64,000 bases of DNA. Source: Pseudomonadota bacterium. Lineage in GTDB: Bacteria; Pseudomonadota; Alphaproteobacteria; Rhizobiales; Hyphomicrobiaceae. This document shows positions 55,102 through 64,000 of this stretch, one piece after another; positions within the stretch are counted from its first letter, which is position 1, and every line of letters begins with the position of its first letter. Under the pieces are notes generated by a model that made no database searches, was not told where the DNA came from, and saw only the letters and a program-made list of their open reading frames with translations. The stretch is from NCBI GenBank assembly GCA_018242295.1, contig JAFECE010000001.1:124001-188000 (forward strand). The letters are read 5' to 3'. The position numbers and the translations under genes were made by a program.

Positions 55102-57816
55102 CTATGCCGCGAGGTTTCTCAGCACGTAGTGCAGGATGCCGCCGTTTCTGAAGTACTCGAGCTCGTCGAGGGTATCGATCCGGCAGAGAACGGGCACGGG
55201 AACCGAGGTGCCGTTGGCGCGGGTGATCGTCAGCGTTACGACTTCGCGCGGCTTTACGGTCGCGAGGCCGGGAATCGTAACGCGCTCGTCGCCCTTGAGA
55301 TCGAGGGACTGCCATGAGGCCCCTTCGGTAAAGACGAACGGAGCGATACCCATGCCGACGAGGTTCGAGCGGTGAATGCGCTCGAACGACTGCGCGATCA
55401 CGGCGCGGACGCCGAGGAGGTTCGTGCCTTTCGCCGCCCAGTCGCGCGATGAGCCGTTGCCGTATTCGATGCCGGCAAAGACGACGAGCGGCACGCCTTC
55501 CGCTTCGTACTGCATGGCGGCGTCGTAGATCGGCATTTCCTTGCCCGACGGATAGTGGATCGTCAGACCGCCTTCCTTCACGTTGCCGTTCGCATCCTTC
55601 ACCATGTGGTTCTTGATGCGGATGTTGGCGAACGTGCCGCGCATCATCACCTCGTGATTGCCGCGCCGCGTGCCGTACTGGTTGAAGTCGGCCGGTTGAA
55701 CGCCGTGGTCGAGGAGATACTTGCCTGCGGGGCTCGCGGCCTTGATCGAGCCCGCGGGCGAGATGTGGTCGGTCGTGATCTTGTCGCCGAACAGGCCAAG
55801 TATGCGGGCATTGACGACATCACCGATCGGCTTCGCATCGCGTGAGATGGTTTGGAAGTAGGGCGGGTTCTGAACGTAGGTCGAAGCTCCGTTCCAGCCG
55901 TAGGTCAGACCGCCGCTCGTCGCGATGCCCTGCCAGTTGCCGTCGCCTTTGAACACGTCGGCATAGCGGGATTTGAACATCTCGCGCGTGACGTTCTCTA
56001 TGATGAACTTCTGGATTTCCTGCGTCGTCGGCCAGATCTCCTTCAGGAAGACGGGCTTGCCGTTGCTGTCGTCCCCAAGGGGCTCAGTGGTAAGATCCTT
56101 CTGCACGGAGCCTGCGAGCGCATAAGCGACGACAAGCGGGGGCGACGCCAGGTAGTTCGCCTGGACGTCCGGGCTGACGCGGCCCTCGAAGTTGCGGTTG
56201 CCGGAGAGCACCGCCGCAGCGACGATGCCGTTACCGTTGATTGCCTTTGAGATCTCAGGTGCAAGCGGTCCCGAGTTTCCGATGCAGGTGGTGCAGCCGA
56301 AGCCGACGAGATTGAAGCCGATTTCATCGAGATAGGGCTGAAGGCCCGATTTCTCGAGGTAGGCGGCGACGACTTGCGATCCCGGCGCCAGCGAGGTCTT
56401 CACCCACGGCTTGCTCTTCAGGCCGCGCTTCGCAGCATTGCGCGCGAGAAGGCCAGCGGCGATGAGGACACTCGGGTTCGATGTGTTGGTGCAGCTCGTG
56501 ATAGCGGCGATGACGACGTCGCCGTGGCCGATGTCGAACTTTTCGCCTTCGACCGGCACGCGCTTTCCGAGTTCGTCCGGCTTCTTGTATTCGCCGGCGA
56601 GAGCAGTTGCGAAACCGCTCTTGATGTTGGTCAGCGCAATGCGACCTTCGGGGCGTTTCGGGCCTGCCATCGACGGGACGACGTCACCTAATTCGAGTGA
56701 GAGCGTATCGGTGAAGACCGGATCGGCGGAGCCGGTGTCGCGATAGAGGCCCTGGGCCTTGCAGTAGGCTTCGACAAGCGCGATGCGGTGCGAGTCGCGT
56801 CCCGACATCGTCAGGTAGTTGATCGTTTCCTTGTCGACGGGGAAGAACCCACAAGTTGCGCCGTATTCGGGCGCCATGTTGGCGATCGTCGCGCGATCGG
56901 CGAGGGACATCGAGTCGAGGCCTGGCCCAAAGAATTCGACGAACTTGTTGACGACGCCCTTCTTGCGCAGCATCTGCGTGACGGTCAGCACGAGGTCGGT
57001 CGCGGTTACGCCTTCCTTGAGCTTGCCGGTCAGGCGGAAGCCGATGACCTCCGGAATGAGCATCGATTGCGGCTGGCCGAGCATCGCGGCCTCCGCTTCG
57101 ATGCCGCCGACGCCCCAACCGAGCACGGCGAGGCCGTTGACCATCGTCGTGTGGCTGTCGGTGCCGACGAGCGTATCGGGATAGGCGACGGTTTTGCCGT
57201 CGGCCATCTCGTTGGTCCACACTGTCTGCGCGAGATATTCCAGATTGACCTGGTGGCAGATGCCGGTGCCGGGTGGCACGACGCGGAAATTCTGGAAGGC
57301 GCCCTGGCCCCATTTCAGGAAGTTGTAGCGCTCGCCGTTGCGGGCATATTCGAGCGCGACGTTGTCGGTCAGGGCTTTCGGCGTGCCGAACTCATCGACG
57401 ATGACGGAATGGTCGATGACGAGATCGACGGGGACGAGCGGATTGATTTTCGTTGGGTCGCCACCGAGCTTCGTCATGCCGTCCCGCATGGCGGCGAGAT
57501 CGACGACGGCGGGAACGCCGGTGAAGTCCTGCATCAGGACCCGCGCCGGGCGAAAGCCGATTTCCTGCTCGGTCTTGCCCTTGTTTTCGAGCCATGCGGC
57601 CATGGCGACGATGTCGGCCTTATTGACCGAGCGGCCGTCCTCGTGGCGCAAAAGGTTCTCGAGCAGCACCTTCATCGAATAGGGAAGGCGGGAGATACCG
57701 GCCAGGCCGTTCGCCTCCGCATCGGGAAGCGAATAGTAAATGTAGTCCTTGCCCTCGACGGTGAGGGTTTTGCGGCATTTGAAGCTGTCGTCGGAAATGG
57801 GTGTATGGGCGCTCAA
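55102..57816 (-). CDS. acnA: Aconitate hydratase
   Basis: 904-residue [4Fe-4S] enzyme interconverting citrate and isocitrate; of the AcnA/IRP1 type. It begins at a TTG with GGAGG 8 bases before it ([18 protein letters not shown] when read as Met). Cluster cysteines are in [14 protein letters not shown] and [14 protein letters not shown]. Also seen: [22 protein letters not shown] in parts, and [17 protein letters not shown] near the C-terminus with catalytic residues. Divergent from the ccm genes, with a 236-bp gap that must hold both promoters. Confidence 0.97.
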   Translation of the reverse strand: MSAHTPISDDSFKCRKTLTVEGKDYIYYSLPDAEANGLAGISRLPYSMKVLLENLLRHEDGRSVNKADIVAMAAWLENKGKTEQEIGFRPARVLMQDFTGVPAVVDLAAMRDGMTKLGGDPTKINPLVPVDLVIDHSVIVDEFGTPKALTDNVALEYARNGERYNFLKWGQGAFQNFRVVPPGTGICHQVNLEYLAQTVWTNEMADGKTVAYPDTLVGTDSHTTMVNGLAVLGWGVGGIEAEAAMLGQPQSMLIPEVIGFRLTGKLKEGVTATDLVLTVTQMLRKKGVVNKFVEFFGPGLDSMSLADRATIANMAPEYGATCGFFPVDKETINYLTMSGRDSHRIALVEAYCKAQGLYRDTGSADPVFTDTLSLELGDVVPSMAGPKRPEGRIALTNIKSGFATALAGEYKKPDELGKRVPVEGEKFDIGHGDVVIAAITSCTNTSNPSVLIAAGLLARNAAKRGLKSKPWVKTSLAPGSQVVAAYLEKSGLQPYLDEIGFNLVGFGCTTCIGNSGPLAPEISKAINGNGIVAAAVLSGNRNFEGRVSPDVQANYLASPPLVVAYALAGSVQKDLTTEPLGDDSNGKPVFLKEIWPTTQEIQKFIIENVTREMFKSRYADVFKGDGNWQGIATSGGLTYGWNGASTYVQNPPYFQTISRDAKPIGDVVNARILGLFGDKITTDHISPAGSIKAASPAGKYLLDHGVQPADFNQYGTRRGNHEVMMRGTFANIRIKNHMVKDANGNVKEGGLTIHYPSGKEMPIYDAAMQYEAEGVPLVVFAGIEYGNGSSRDWAAKGTNLLGVRAVIAQSFERIHRSNLVGMGIAPFVFTEGASWQSLDLKGDERVTIPGLATVKPREVVTLTITRANGTSVPVPVLCRIDTLDELEYFRNGGILHYVLRNLAA

Positions 57817-58052
57817 GGTCAGGCCTCCGAAGGATTAAGACGAAGGGCTGCGCCGCCGGAGTGCCGGCGGATCGAGGATGTCCCGCGGCACGAGCTTATC
57901 GGTCCGCGCGACCCCTCGCTTTTGCGCTAGCGAAGGATACAACGTGCCTTCTATATAATCGTGAAAAAAAGAAATCACCAACTCTCAGACGGGCAAATTA
58001 GCGCGCAAATGCCACCGTCTTGCTCAATCCGACGTCACGGAATCTCATCGCT

Positions 58053-58676
58053 GTGCAGCTGATTGCCGAAGACTTAGCCATAGACCGGGGGGCGCGCCGG
58101 GTCATCGACGGGCTGTCGTTTGCCGTCAAGGCCGGGGAGGCCCTTCTGCTGACGGGCGCCAACGGCGCCGGGAAGACAACCCTGCTGCGCACGCTCGCCG
58201 GCTATATCCGTCCGTTTCGCGGCCGGGTTCGGCTCGAGGGCGGCGACGATGAGCTGACGGTCGCCGAGCAGGCGCACGTTGTCGGGCACACCAACGCGGT
58301 CAAGTTGAGCCTGTCGGTCGCCGAAAACGCCGCCTTTTGGAATGCGTATCTCGATTCCGGCGAGGATGCCGAACTGCGCGTTGGCACGGCACTTCGCCAT
58401 TTCGGGCTTGAAGATCTCAGCGAATTTCCGGCTGCCTATTTATCGGCCGGGCAAAAGCGGCGGCTCGGGCTCGCCCGGCTTCTCGTGGCGCGACGGCCGG
58501 TTTGGCTGCTCGACGAGCCGACCGCGTCGCTCGATACCGCATCGTCCGAGCGGCTCGTTGCAGCCGTCAATGATCACACGAACAGCGGCGGGCTTGCCGT
58601 TATTGCCACGCATCTGCCATTAGCGCTCGAACGCGCGCGGACGCTCAACCTCGCAGCGCAAAAGGTGCCGGCTTGA
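58053..58676 (+). CDS. ccmA: Haem exporter ATP-binding protein CcmA
   Basis: 207 residues from the GTG at 58053 (a TTG at 58020 would add 11). ATPase of the CcmABCD system that releases haem-loaded CcmE for cytochrome c maturation. Seen: Walker A LTGANGAGKTTLLRTLAGY, the signature LSAGQKRRLGLARLL, Walker B VWLLDEPTASLD and the H-loop IATHLPL. First of ccmA-B-C-D-G in one tight run. Confidence 0.94.
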   Translation: MQLIAEDLAIDRGARRVIDGLSFAVKAGEALLLTGANGAGKTTLLRTLAGYIRPFRGRVRLEGGDDELTVAEQAHVVGHTNAVKLSLSVAENAAFWNAYLDSGEDAELRVGTALRHFGLEDLSEFPAAYLSAGQKRRLGLARLLVARRPVWLLDEPTASLDTASSERLVAAVNDHTNSGGLAVIATHLPLALERARTLNLAAQKVPA

Positions 58677-59338
58677 AGAGCTTCTGGGCTCTCCTTCATC
58701 GGGACGTCACGCTTGCTATCCGCGAAGGCGGTGCGATCGGAACGGCGCTCGGATTTTTCCTCGTGGTCGTCTCGCTGATGCCTCTCGGGCTTGGCCCGGA
58801 TCTCAATCTGCTGTCGCGGATCGCGGCGGGGATCCTGTGGATCGCGCTGTTGCTCGCGGCGCTTCTGTCGCTCAACCGGATTTTCGAAGCAGACCATGAG
58901 GATGGAACGCTCGATGTGCTCGCCACGGGTCCATTGCCGCTGGAATTGGTTACCGCCGCGAAATCCCTGGCGCACTGGGTCACGACCGGCATACCGCTGG
59001 CGATCATGGCGCCGGTGCTCGGCATTCTCCTGAACCTCGATCTCGCGGCCTATCCGATCCTGGTTGCGACGACGCTGGTCGGTACGCCTGCCGTCAGTTT
59101 TCTCGGCGCCATCGGGGCGGCTTTGACGATGAAAACACGTCGCGGCGGCCTATTGCTGGCGCTCATCGTGCTGCCACTTTATGTGCCAACTCTGATCTTC
59201 GGCATATCGGCGGTGAGTGCGGGGGCCGGGCCGACGGGGCTCGCGGCGTCGTTTCTCATTCTGGCGGCGATCTCGCTTGTGACAATCGTGCTGGGACCGC
59301 TCGCCGCGGCAGCCGCGCTCAAGGTTCACCTTCAATAA
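58673..59338 (+). CDS. ccmB: Haem exporter permease CcmB
   Basis: 221-residue membrane subunit of the CcmAB complex with six hydrophobic segments. Seen: LLHRDVTLAIREGGAIG, LAALLSLNRIFEADHEDGTLD in parts, LATGPLPLELVTAAKSLAHW and LLALIVLPLYVPTLIFG. Starts with a TTG overlapping the ccmA stop (TTGA). Confidence 0.93.
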   Translation: MKSFWALLHRDVTLAIREGGAIGTALGFFLVVVSLMPLGLGPDLNLLSRIAAGILWIALLLAALLSLNRIFEADHEDGTLDVLATGPLPLELVTAAKSLAHWVTTGIPLAIMAPVLGILLNLDLAAYPILVATTLVGTPAVSFLGAIGAALTMKTRRGGLLLALIVLPLYVPTLIFGISAVSAGAGPTGLAASFLILAAISLVTIVLGPLAAAAALKVHLQ

Positions 59339-59391
59339 ATGTAATCTCGGCCTTCATTGCGCCTTTCCCCTTAAAGCCTTAGATCCCCGAC

Positions 59392-60144
59392 ATGCAGACG
59401 CTGACGCAACGCCTCGCCAACCCGACCCGCTTCATGGAGCTTTCCGCGCGCCTCTTGCCGTGGATTTCGGCAGGTGCTGTGGTCCTTCTGGCTTATGGGC
59501 TGTATCTCGCTTTCTTCGCGTCGCCCGCCGACTACCAGCAGGGCGAGACGGTGCGGATCATGTACATCCACGTGCCGTGCGCGTGGCTCTCGATGATGGT
59601 CTACGCGCTGATCGCGCTGTCGAGCTTCGGGCTCCTCGTTTTCCGGCACCCGTTGGCGGATGTGTCGGCCAAGGCTGCAGCACCACTCGGGGCGGCCTTC
59701 ACGTTCCTGGCGCTGCTGACGGGTTCGCTCTGGGGTAAACCGATGTGGGGCACCTATTGGGTCTGGGATGCGCGGCTGACGTCGGTGCTGATCCTGTTCT
59801 TCCTCTATCTCGGGCTGATTGCACTGCGTTCAGCGCTCGAAGACGAGAGCGCCGCCTCCAAGCTGACGGCTATCCTGGCGCTCGTCGGCGTTACCATTCT
59901 CCCAATCATCAAGTTTTCGGTCGACTGGTGGAATACGCTGCATCAGCCTTCGACCGATTTCACCTCGACCGTCGATCCGAGCATGCGGCTGCCGCTTCTC
60001 GTGATGGCGATTGCGTTTACGCTTCTGTTCTTCGCCATGCATCTCAAAGCGATGCGTAACGAAATTCTGCGGCGTCGGGTCAAGGCTCTCAGAACCCAGG
60101 CCGTCGCGGGGCGCGACAGGCTCGCGGCGCACGGTGCGGAGTAA
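59392..60144 (+). CDS. ccmC: Haem transporter CcmC
   Basis: 250-residue membrane protein that attaches haem to CcmE. Six membrane segments; the tryptophan-rich haem-handling motif is WGKPMWGTYWVWDARLTS, and conserved histidines lie in YIHVPCAWLSM and WWNTLHQPS. 53 bp after ccmB. Confidence 0.95.
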   Translation: MQTLTQRLANPTRFMELSARLLPWISAGAVVLLAYGLYLAFFASPADYQQGETVRIMYIHVPCAWLSMMVYALIALSSFGLLVFRHPLADVSAKAAAPLGAAFTFLALLTGSLWGKPMWGTYWVWDARLTSVLILFFLYLGLIALRSALEDESAASKLTAILALVGVTILPIIKFSVDWWNTLHQPSTDFTSTVDPSMRLPLLVMAIAFTLLFFAMHLKAMRNEILRRRVKALRTQAVAGRDRLAAHGAE

Positions 60145-60150
60145 TCAAGC

Positions 60151-60324
60151 ATGGATCTCGGACCGCACGCCGCCTTCATCTGGATTTCCTATGCCGCCGT
60201 GACGGTGACCGTCACCGGGCTCATTCTTTGGCTGATTGCTGACGGCCGGAAGCAGGCGGCGGATCTCGAAGCCCTCGAGCGGCAGGGCGTGAAGCGCCGT
60301 TCGTCATCTCCAGGAGTACGATAG
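60151..60324 (+). CDS. ccmD: Small haem exporter protein CcmD
   Basis: 57-residue single-pass membrane protein: a membrane segment with AAFIWISYAAVTVTVTGLI in parts, then the charged tail DGRKQAADLEALERQGVKRR. The pattern HAAFIWxSY and the position between ccmC and ccmG identify it. It holds CcmE on the CcmABC complex. Its ATG is 6 bases after ccmC and the next gene's GTG follows its stop by 1 base. Confidence 0.9.
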   Translation: MDLGPHAAFIWISYAAVTVTVTGLILWLIADGRKQAADLEALERQGVKRRSSSPGVR

Positions 60325-60325
60325 A

Positions 60326-60904
60326 GTGGCCGCAGGCAAGTTCCCTTTGCTCCGCTTAGTGCCGGTTGTCGTTTTCGCTGTCGTTGCCGGCTTTTTCGCG
60401 ATGGCCTTGCAGTCTGGCGACCCGTCGCGGCTGCCGTCGACGTTGGTCGGCAAGCCTGTTCCGGAAACCGTCTTTCCCGCGCTTGAGGGGCTTCAATTGG
60501 ACGGCAAACCCGAACCCGGGTTCAGCTCCGCCGATCTCGCCAAGGGTAAGGTCACGGTCGTCAACTATTGGGCGTCGTGGTGCCAGCCATGCGTCGAGGA
60601 ACATCCGCTTCTCGAGCAGCTCAAGGAGCAGGCGGCGGTCGATGTCTACGGCGTGAACTACAAGGATCAGACGGAGGCAGCGCGCCGTTACATCGGCCGG
60701 TACGGCAATCCGTATTCAGCCATCGGAACGGACACAACTGGGCGGGCAGCCATCGACTGGGGCGTCTACGGCACGCCCGAGACCTTCATCATCAATGGCA
60801 AGGGTGAAGTCGTCTACAAGCACGTCGGCCCGATCTCGGCAGAGGCCTTGAAGACGAAGCTTTTGCCGATCATCGAGAAGGCGAAAGCCGGCGCTGCGTC
60901 TTAG
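60326..60904 (+). CDS. ccmG: Thiol:disulfide interchange protein DsbE/CcmG
   Basis: 192-residue membrane-anchored thioredoxin that keeps apocytochrome c cysteines reduced. Anchor at residues ~8-28; active site Cys86-Gln-Pro-Cys89 in WASWCQPCVEEHP; the cis-proline loop is in GVYGTPETFIINGKG. Starts with GTG behind CAGGAG. CcmE, CcmF and CcmH are not in the window. Convergent with the carbonic anhydrase gene. Confidence 0.93.
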   Translation: MAAGKFPLLRLVPVVVFAVVAGFFAMALQSGDPSRLPSTLVGKPVPETVFPALEGLQLDGKPEPGFSSADLAKGKVTVVNYWASWCQPCVEEHPLLEQLKEQAAVDVYGVNYKDQTEAARRYIGRYGNPYSAIGTDTTGRAAIDWGVYGTPETFIINGKGEVVYKHVGPISAEALKTKLLPIIEKAKAGAAS

Positions 60905-60928
60905 CGGCCGCCGGCATCCCGTCAGAAC

Positions 60929-61567
60929 TTAGAGCGGATAGAACATGCCGCGCGAGTGATTGAGCACGGTCAACGTTCCCGTTCTGATGTCGAAGTGGGC
61001 GCCGTGGAGCGCAAGCCTGCCGCGTTCTTCCAGATCGCGAACGAACGGGAAGGTTCGCAGGTTTTTGATGGCCTGCTTGATGCCTTCCTTTTCGAGCGCT
61101 TCCTGCCGGACGGCCTGCGGGCTGTTTTGATGAGACGCCAAGACGGACAGGCGGGCGTCGTCGAGCATCGACATCCAGCGCGAGATGAATTGCGCTTCCG
61201 TCTGGATGGCCGCGCTCTGGTCGAGAGCCGCCTTGATGCCACCGCAGCCGGAGTGACCCATGATGATGAGATTTTTGATGCGCAGGTTCATCACCGCAAA
61301 TTCGACGGCCGTGCTGACGCCGTGGTATTTGCCGCCCGTTTCGTAGGGCGGAACGAGGTTCGCCACGTTGCGGACGATGAACAGTTCGCCCGGCATCGCG
61401 CTGAAGATCGTCTCGGGGTCGACGCGGCTATCCGAGCAGGAGATCACCATCGTCTCCGGGTTTTGCCCGTAGGTTGCCAGCTCTTCATAATGGTCGGCGT
61501 TTAGAACGAAGTGGCGGTGCCGGAAGCGACGGTATCTGTCGGTGAGGGACTCTGGGAAACTGCTCAT
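60929..61567 (-). CDS. Beta-carbonic anhydrase
   Basis: 212-residue zinc enzyme hydrating CO2. Zinc ligands Cys44 (SCSDSR), His105 and Cys108 (GHSGCGG); catalytic dyad Asp46-Arg48. Also FIVRNVANLVPPYE and ALHGAHFDIRTGTL. Its ATG overlaps the nhaA stop by one base (TAATG), so the two are co-translated. Confidence 0.94.
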   Translation of the reverse strand: MSSFPESLTDRYRRFRHRHFVLNADHYEELATYGQNPETMVISCSDSRVDPETIFSAMPGELFIVRNVANLVPPYETGGKYHGVSTAVEFAVMNLRIKNLIIMGHSGCGGIKAALDQSAAIQTEAQFISRWMSMLDDARLSVLASHQNSPQAVRQEALEKEGIKQAIKNLRTFPFVRDLEERGRLALHGAHFDIRTGTLTVLNHSRGMFYPL

Positions 61568-62754
61568 TAATGCTCTCTGTTTCTGAATTCTCGATCCGAC
61601 GCGCTTCTCATAAGAACGATGTAGCCGACAATCGCCGACATGAGGGAACCCGCCAGAACGCCCACACGGACTTCCGCGCTCGAGTCGGGATCGGGAAATG
61701 CCAGCATGCCGATGAATAGACTCATCGTAAAACCGATGCCGCCCAAAATGGCTGTGCCGAAAAGCTGCATCTGGGATGTTCCATGAGGCATTTTTCCGAG
61801 ACCCGTCGCGATTGCGGTTCTGACGGCGCCGTATATTCCGAGAGGCTTGCCGACGAAAAGACCCAACGCGATGCCGATGGGGATTTGCGACAGGATGTCA
61901 TTCGCGGAAAGATCCGTCACCTTCAGCCCGGCGTTGGCAAAGGCGAACATTGGCAGGATGAGGAAGCTGACCCAGGGGCTTAGCGCCTCTTCGAGGCCGA
62001 TCAGGGGGCCGTTCGAACCCTTTTTCACTCCTGAGAGTGGAACGGCGAGGGCCGTCGCGACGCCAGCCAATGTGGCGTGAACGCCGGATTTCACGACGCA
62101 AAGCCAGATGAAGGCGCCGACCAGTAAATATGGCCATGCACGCATCACGCCGGAGCGATTGAGAAGAATCAGACCGGCAATACCCACTGCTGCAAGGGCC
62201 AGCGCCAGGATTGAGAGTTCGGCGGTATAGAAGAAGGCGATGATCAGTATCGCGCCGAGGTCATCGATAATGGCGAGAGCCAGCAAAAAAACCTTGAGCG
62301 CTGGCGGCACACGGCCGCCGAGCAACGCCATGACGCCCACGGCGAAAGCGATATCGGTCGCGGTGGGGACGGCCCAGCCGCGGAGCGCGATGCTATTATC
62401 CCAGTTAATGCCGGCGTAGATCAGAGCGGGTACAACCATGCCGCCCAAGGCGCCGAAGATCGGGAGCATTGCCGCCCGGGCGTTTGAAAGTGCGCCGACG
62501 ATCGCTTCCCGTTTGATCTCCAACCCGACGAGGAAGAAGAAGATGGCCATCAGACCGTCGTTGATCCAGTGAACCACTTCCTTCGTCAGCGTGAAGGGCG
62601 CGATCCCGATCTGCACAGGCATTGAGAGCAGGTGCTCATACAATTCGCCAAGTGGCGAGTTGGCGACAATCAGCGCCAACACCGCGGCGGCAAGCAGCGT
62701 CAATCCCACGGTCGCTTCGCGCTTTATGCCGGTCGCGCTTGTCTCTGGCTTCAT
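61567..62754 (-). CDS. nhaA: Na+/H+ antiporter NhaA
   Basis: 395 residues from the ATG at 62754 (a GTG at 62775 would add 7). Inner-membrane antiporter exchanging Na+ for H+. About twelve membrane segments. The ion-binding aspartates are in FLLALAIIDDLGAILI and the TM4 motif VPTATDIAFAVGVMALLG; the pH-sensor helix region and GIGFTMSLFIG are also seen. Followed directly by carbonic anhydrase. Confidence 0.94.
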   Translation of the reverse strand: MKPETSATGIKREATVGLTLLAAAVLALIVANSPLGELYEHLLSMPVQIGIAPFTLTKEVVHWINDGLMAIFFFLVGLEIKREAIVGALSNARAAMLPIFGALGGMVVPALIYAGINWDNSIALRGWAVPTATDIAFAVGVMALLGGRVPPALKVFLLALAIIDDLGAILIIAFFYTAELSILALALAAVGIAGLILLNRSGVMRAWPYLLVGAFIWLCVVKSGVHATLAGVATALAVPLSGVKKGSNGPLIGLEEALSPWVSFLILPMFAFANAGLKVTDLSANDILSQIPIGIALGLFVGKPLGIYGAVRTAIATGLGKMPHGTSQMQLFGTAILGGIGFTMSLFIGMLAFPDPDSSAEVRVGVLAGSLMSAIVGYIVLMRSASDREFRNREH

Positions 62755-62820
62755 TGCGGCGGAACCCTTCGACACACGATTTCAGGCAGGTATGCAATTC
62801 GAAGACGGTTGCAGCAAGCG

Positions 62821-63735
62821 TTACGAGAAGCTTCGTGCGGACTTGCCGAGCGGAAGCGCCTCGATTGTGACGGGCGATATACCGTTTTTCCAGTCTACCA
62901 GGTGCGGCAGCAGATGATCATGGCCGCGACTGACTTCGAGGGCGCGCCGCACGCCTGCGATCGCGTATGCCAGCGCCTGTTCCGCCGAATCCCCGAGCAT
63001 CAGCTTGGCCGTCAGGCAGCCCGCGAAGACGTCGCCGGTGCCATGGGGAACGTCGTTCCATTTCTCGACGGTGCCCATGTAGGCCTGTTTGTTGGTGACG
63101 AGCACCGTTGCCAGCCGCGACGGTCCATCGGGTATCGAGGTACCGGCGACGACAGGTCGGCTAGGTTTTTTGTCTTTCGCGTTTTCTTCACACGAACCGG
63201 TATCCACTTCGCTTGAAAACGCCCTAAGCCGGCAAATGGCTTCGAGGGCGTCCGTCGGCGACCTGACATCGAGGCCCGAAAGCCAGGAGAGCTCGAACCG
63301 GTTCGGCGTCAGCACGTCGGCCAGCGGAACCAGGAGATCGCGGGTCGCGGCTGCCGCCTCTTCGTCGATGTAGTGGCCATTCGGATCATCGCCGAAAATT
63401 GGGTCGCAAACATAGGCGATCGATGGATTGAGCTCGCGCAGGCGCTTCACCGCGGCGGCGACGATTTCGACGTGCTGAGCGGACGGCAGGTAGCCTGAGA
63501 AAATGGCGTTGAACGATCCGAGCCAGCCGTTCTTATCGAGGGCGCCGATCATGCTTTCGAGAAGGGTCGGTTCGAGCCTCATGCCGGCCAAGTGCGGGCG
63601 GATCGGGTGGTTGGAGAGCACAACCGTCGGCAGGCCCACCACCTCGATGCCAGCCTGCTCGAGCGGCGGGATGGCCGCGGCGAGGCCCACCGGATCGCGG
63701 GCGACGTAGGAGGAAATCATCAGGATTTGCTGCAT
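62821..63735 (-). CDS. pdxY: Pyridoxal kinase, with in-frame palindromic insert
   Basis: 304-residue ATP-dependent kinase of vitamin B6 salvage. Seen: ISSYVARDPVGLAAA start, AYVCDPIFGDDPNGHYIDEE in parts, DVLTPNRFELSWLSG and the anion hole PHGTGDVFAGCL with the catalytic Asp235. Slightly longer than E. coli PdxY (287). Residues ~172-187 (AFSSEVDTGSCEENAK) are translated from a 44-bp palindromic repeat also found between genes at 45.9 kb. The insert sits just before the VLVT strand of the fold, probably in a surface loop. Confidence 0.9.
   Translation of the reverse strand: MQQILMISSYVARDPVGLAAAIPPLEQAGIEVVGLPTVVLSNHPIRPHLAGMRLEPTLLESMIGALDKNGWLGSFNAIFSGYLPSAQHVEIVAAAVKRLRELNPSIAYVCDPIFGDDPNGHYIDEEAAAATRDLLVPLADVLTPNRFELSWLSGLDVRSPTDALEAICRLRAFSSEVDTGSCEENAKDKKPSRPVVAGTSIPDGPSRLATVLVTNKQAYMGTVEKWNDVPHGTGDVFAGCLTAKLMLGDSAEQALAYAIAGVRRALEVSRGHDHLLPHLVDWKNGISPVTIEALPLGKSARSFS
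63179..63222. repeat. 44-bp palindromic element, copy 2 (inside pdxY)
   Basis: Outer arms GCGTTTTC / GAAAACGC, centre CCGGTATCCAC. 40 of 44 bases match copy 1. Lies wholly in the coding sequence, in frame. Confidence 0.88.
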
Positions 63736-63895
63736 GAGCCTGATTTAGCAGGAGTGATGAGAAACGCATAAGAGGGCGGCTAGAGGCTGTGGCGCGCGTC
63801 ACCAGTGACTTATTCGCACGTTTGGTCAGCGGCGATGTTGCAAAGACAGATGGTGCAATGCACAATCAACTAAACCAAATCTCGGAGTCAATGCG

Positions 63896-64000
63896 ATGGT
63901 CATGAGACCGAGACGCAGCGTCCTTTATCTTCCGGGCGACAACGAGCGTGCGCTGGAAAAAGCGCGGACGCTGCCGGCAGACGCCATCATCATTGATCTT
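63896..64000 (+). CDS. CitE / HpcH-HpaI aldolase family protein (N-terminus only)
   Basis: The first 35 residues (RPRRSVLYLPGDNERALEKA, then DAIIIDL) match the start of citrate-lyase beta-subunit-like and malyl-CoA lyase proteins. The ATG at 63896 follows GGAG by 8 bases. In methylotrophic Hyphomicrobiales the malyl-CoA lyase of the serine cycle is one option; too little is present to decide. Confidence 0.7.
   Translation, partial: MVMRPRRSVLYLPGDNERALEKARTLPADAIIIDL

Noticed and set aside
56788-57930. 380-codon open frame on the plus strand
   Set aside because: Lies wholly opposite acnA; composition typical of a frame shadow.

Overview
The window reads as chromosomal core of an alphaproteobacterium of the order Hyphomicrobiales (Rhizobiales), plausibly Hyphomicrobium-like. 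The DNA is GC-rich. The gene order hemE / origin-like gap / PPDK-regulator / maf / aroE / coaE / dnaQ / secB, next to rho, mnmE, mnmG, rsmG, parA and parB, is the classic alphaproteobacterial replication-origin neighbourhood. Family-restricted proteins (IalB, DUF2865, DUF2794, Tim44-like) agree. The genus is inference. I saw no tRNA, rRNA, IS element, prophage or CRISPR array.

Layout. 0-7.3 kb: TCA block on the minus strand (zapE, mdh, sucC, sucD, sucA running off the left edge), interrupted by a plus-strand 2-oxoglutarate/Fe(II) oxygenase. 7.5-14.3 kb: accessory-like single genes: a GNAT acetyltransferase, a 41-residue lysine-rich histone-H1-like protein, a secreted NlpC/P60-like protein, an aldo/keto reductase behind a CRP-type palindrome, a polyphosphate kinase 2, an unrecognised 310-residue protein, a YggS-type PLP protein and a GlcG/HbpS-like protein. 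14.6-22 kb: leuS-lptE-holA, then a PfkB kinase, a small AT-hook-like protein and hisE-coaA. 22-34.2 kb: parB, parA, rsmG, mnmG, mnmE, rho, hemJ and hemE on the minus strand, with a DUF255 thioredoxin-fold protein and a sterol-desaturase-family protein opposite. Six parS-like sites lie between 25.2 and 31.1 kb. Three are written into mnmG as in-frame Asp-Ser-Arg-Glu-Thr modules and one into mnmE. 34.2-34.65 kb: candidate oriC.

34.6-46.7 kb: overlapping plus-strand chain (PPDK regulator, maf, aroE, coaE, dnaQ), then secB, fxsA, a Tim44-like protein, mltA-smr, ialB-like with a SpoU methylase, quinone oxidoreductase, DUF2865, thpR and an SGNH esterase. 46.8-54.8 kb: a YbbA/YbbP-type ABC exporter, a Bax-inhibitor-1 family protein, DUF2794, a 460-bp gene-free stretch with strong RNA-like structure, an M3 oligopeptidase, a REP-like multi-hairpin repeat and DUF1223. 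55-64 kb: acnA (minus) opposite ccmA-B-C-D-G for cytochrome c maturation, then carbonic anhydrase-nhaA, pdxY carrying an in-frame palindromic repeat, and the start of a CitE/malyl-CoA-lyase family gene.

Functional themes: TCA-cycle enzymes (sucA, sucC, sucD, mdh, acnA), haem synthesis and cytochrome c biogenesis, origin and centromere functions, and envelope upkeep (lptE, mltA, the NlpC/P60-like protein). Most unusual are the coding parS cluster, the origin region with paired DnaA-like boxes, the palindrome inside pdxY whose second copy shows a compensatory arm change, and the unexplained structured region near 51.6 kb.
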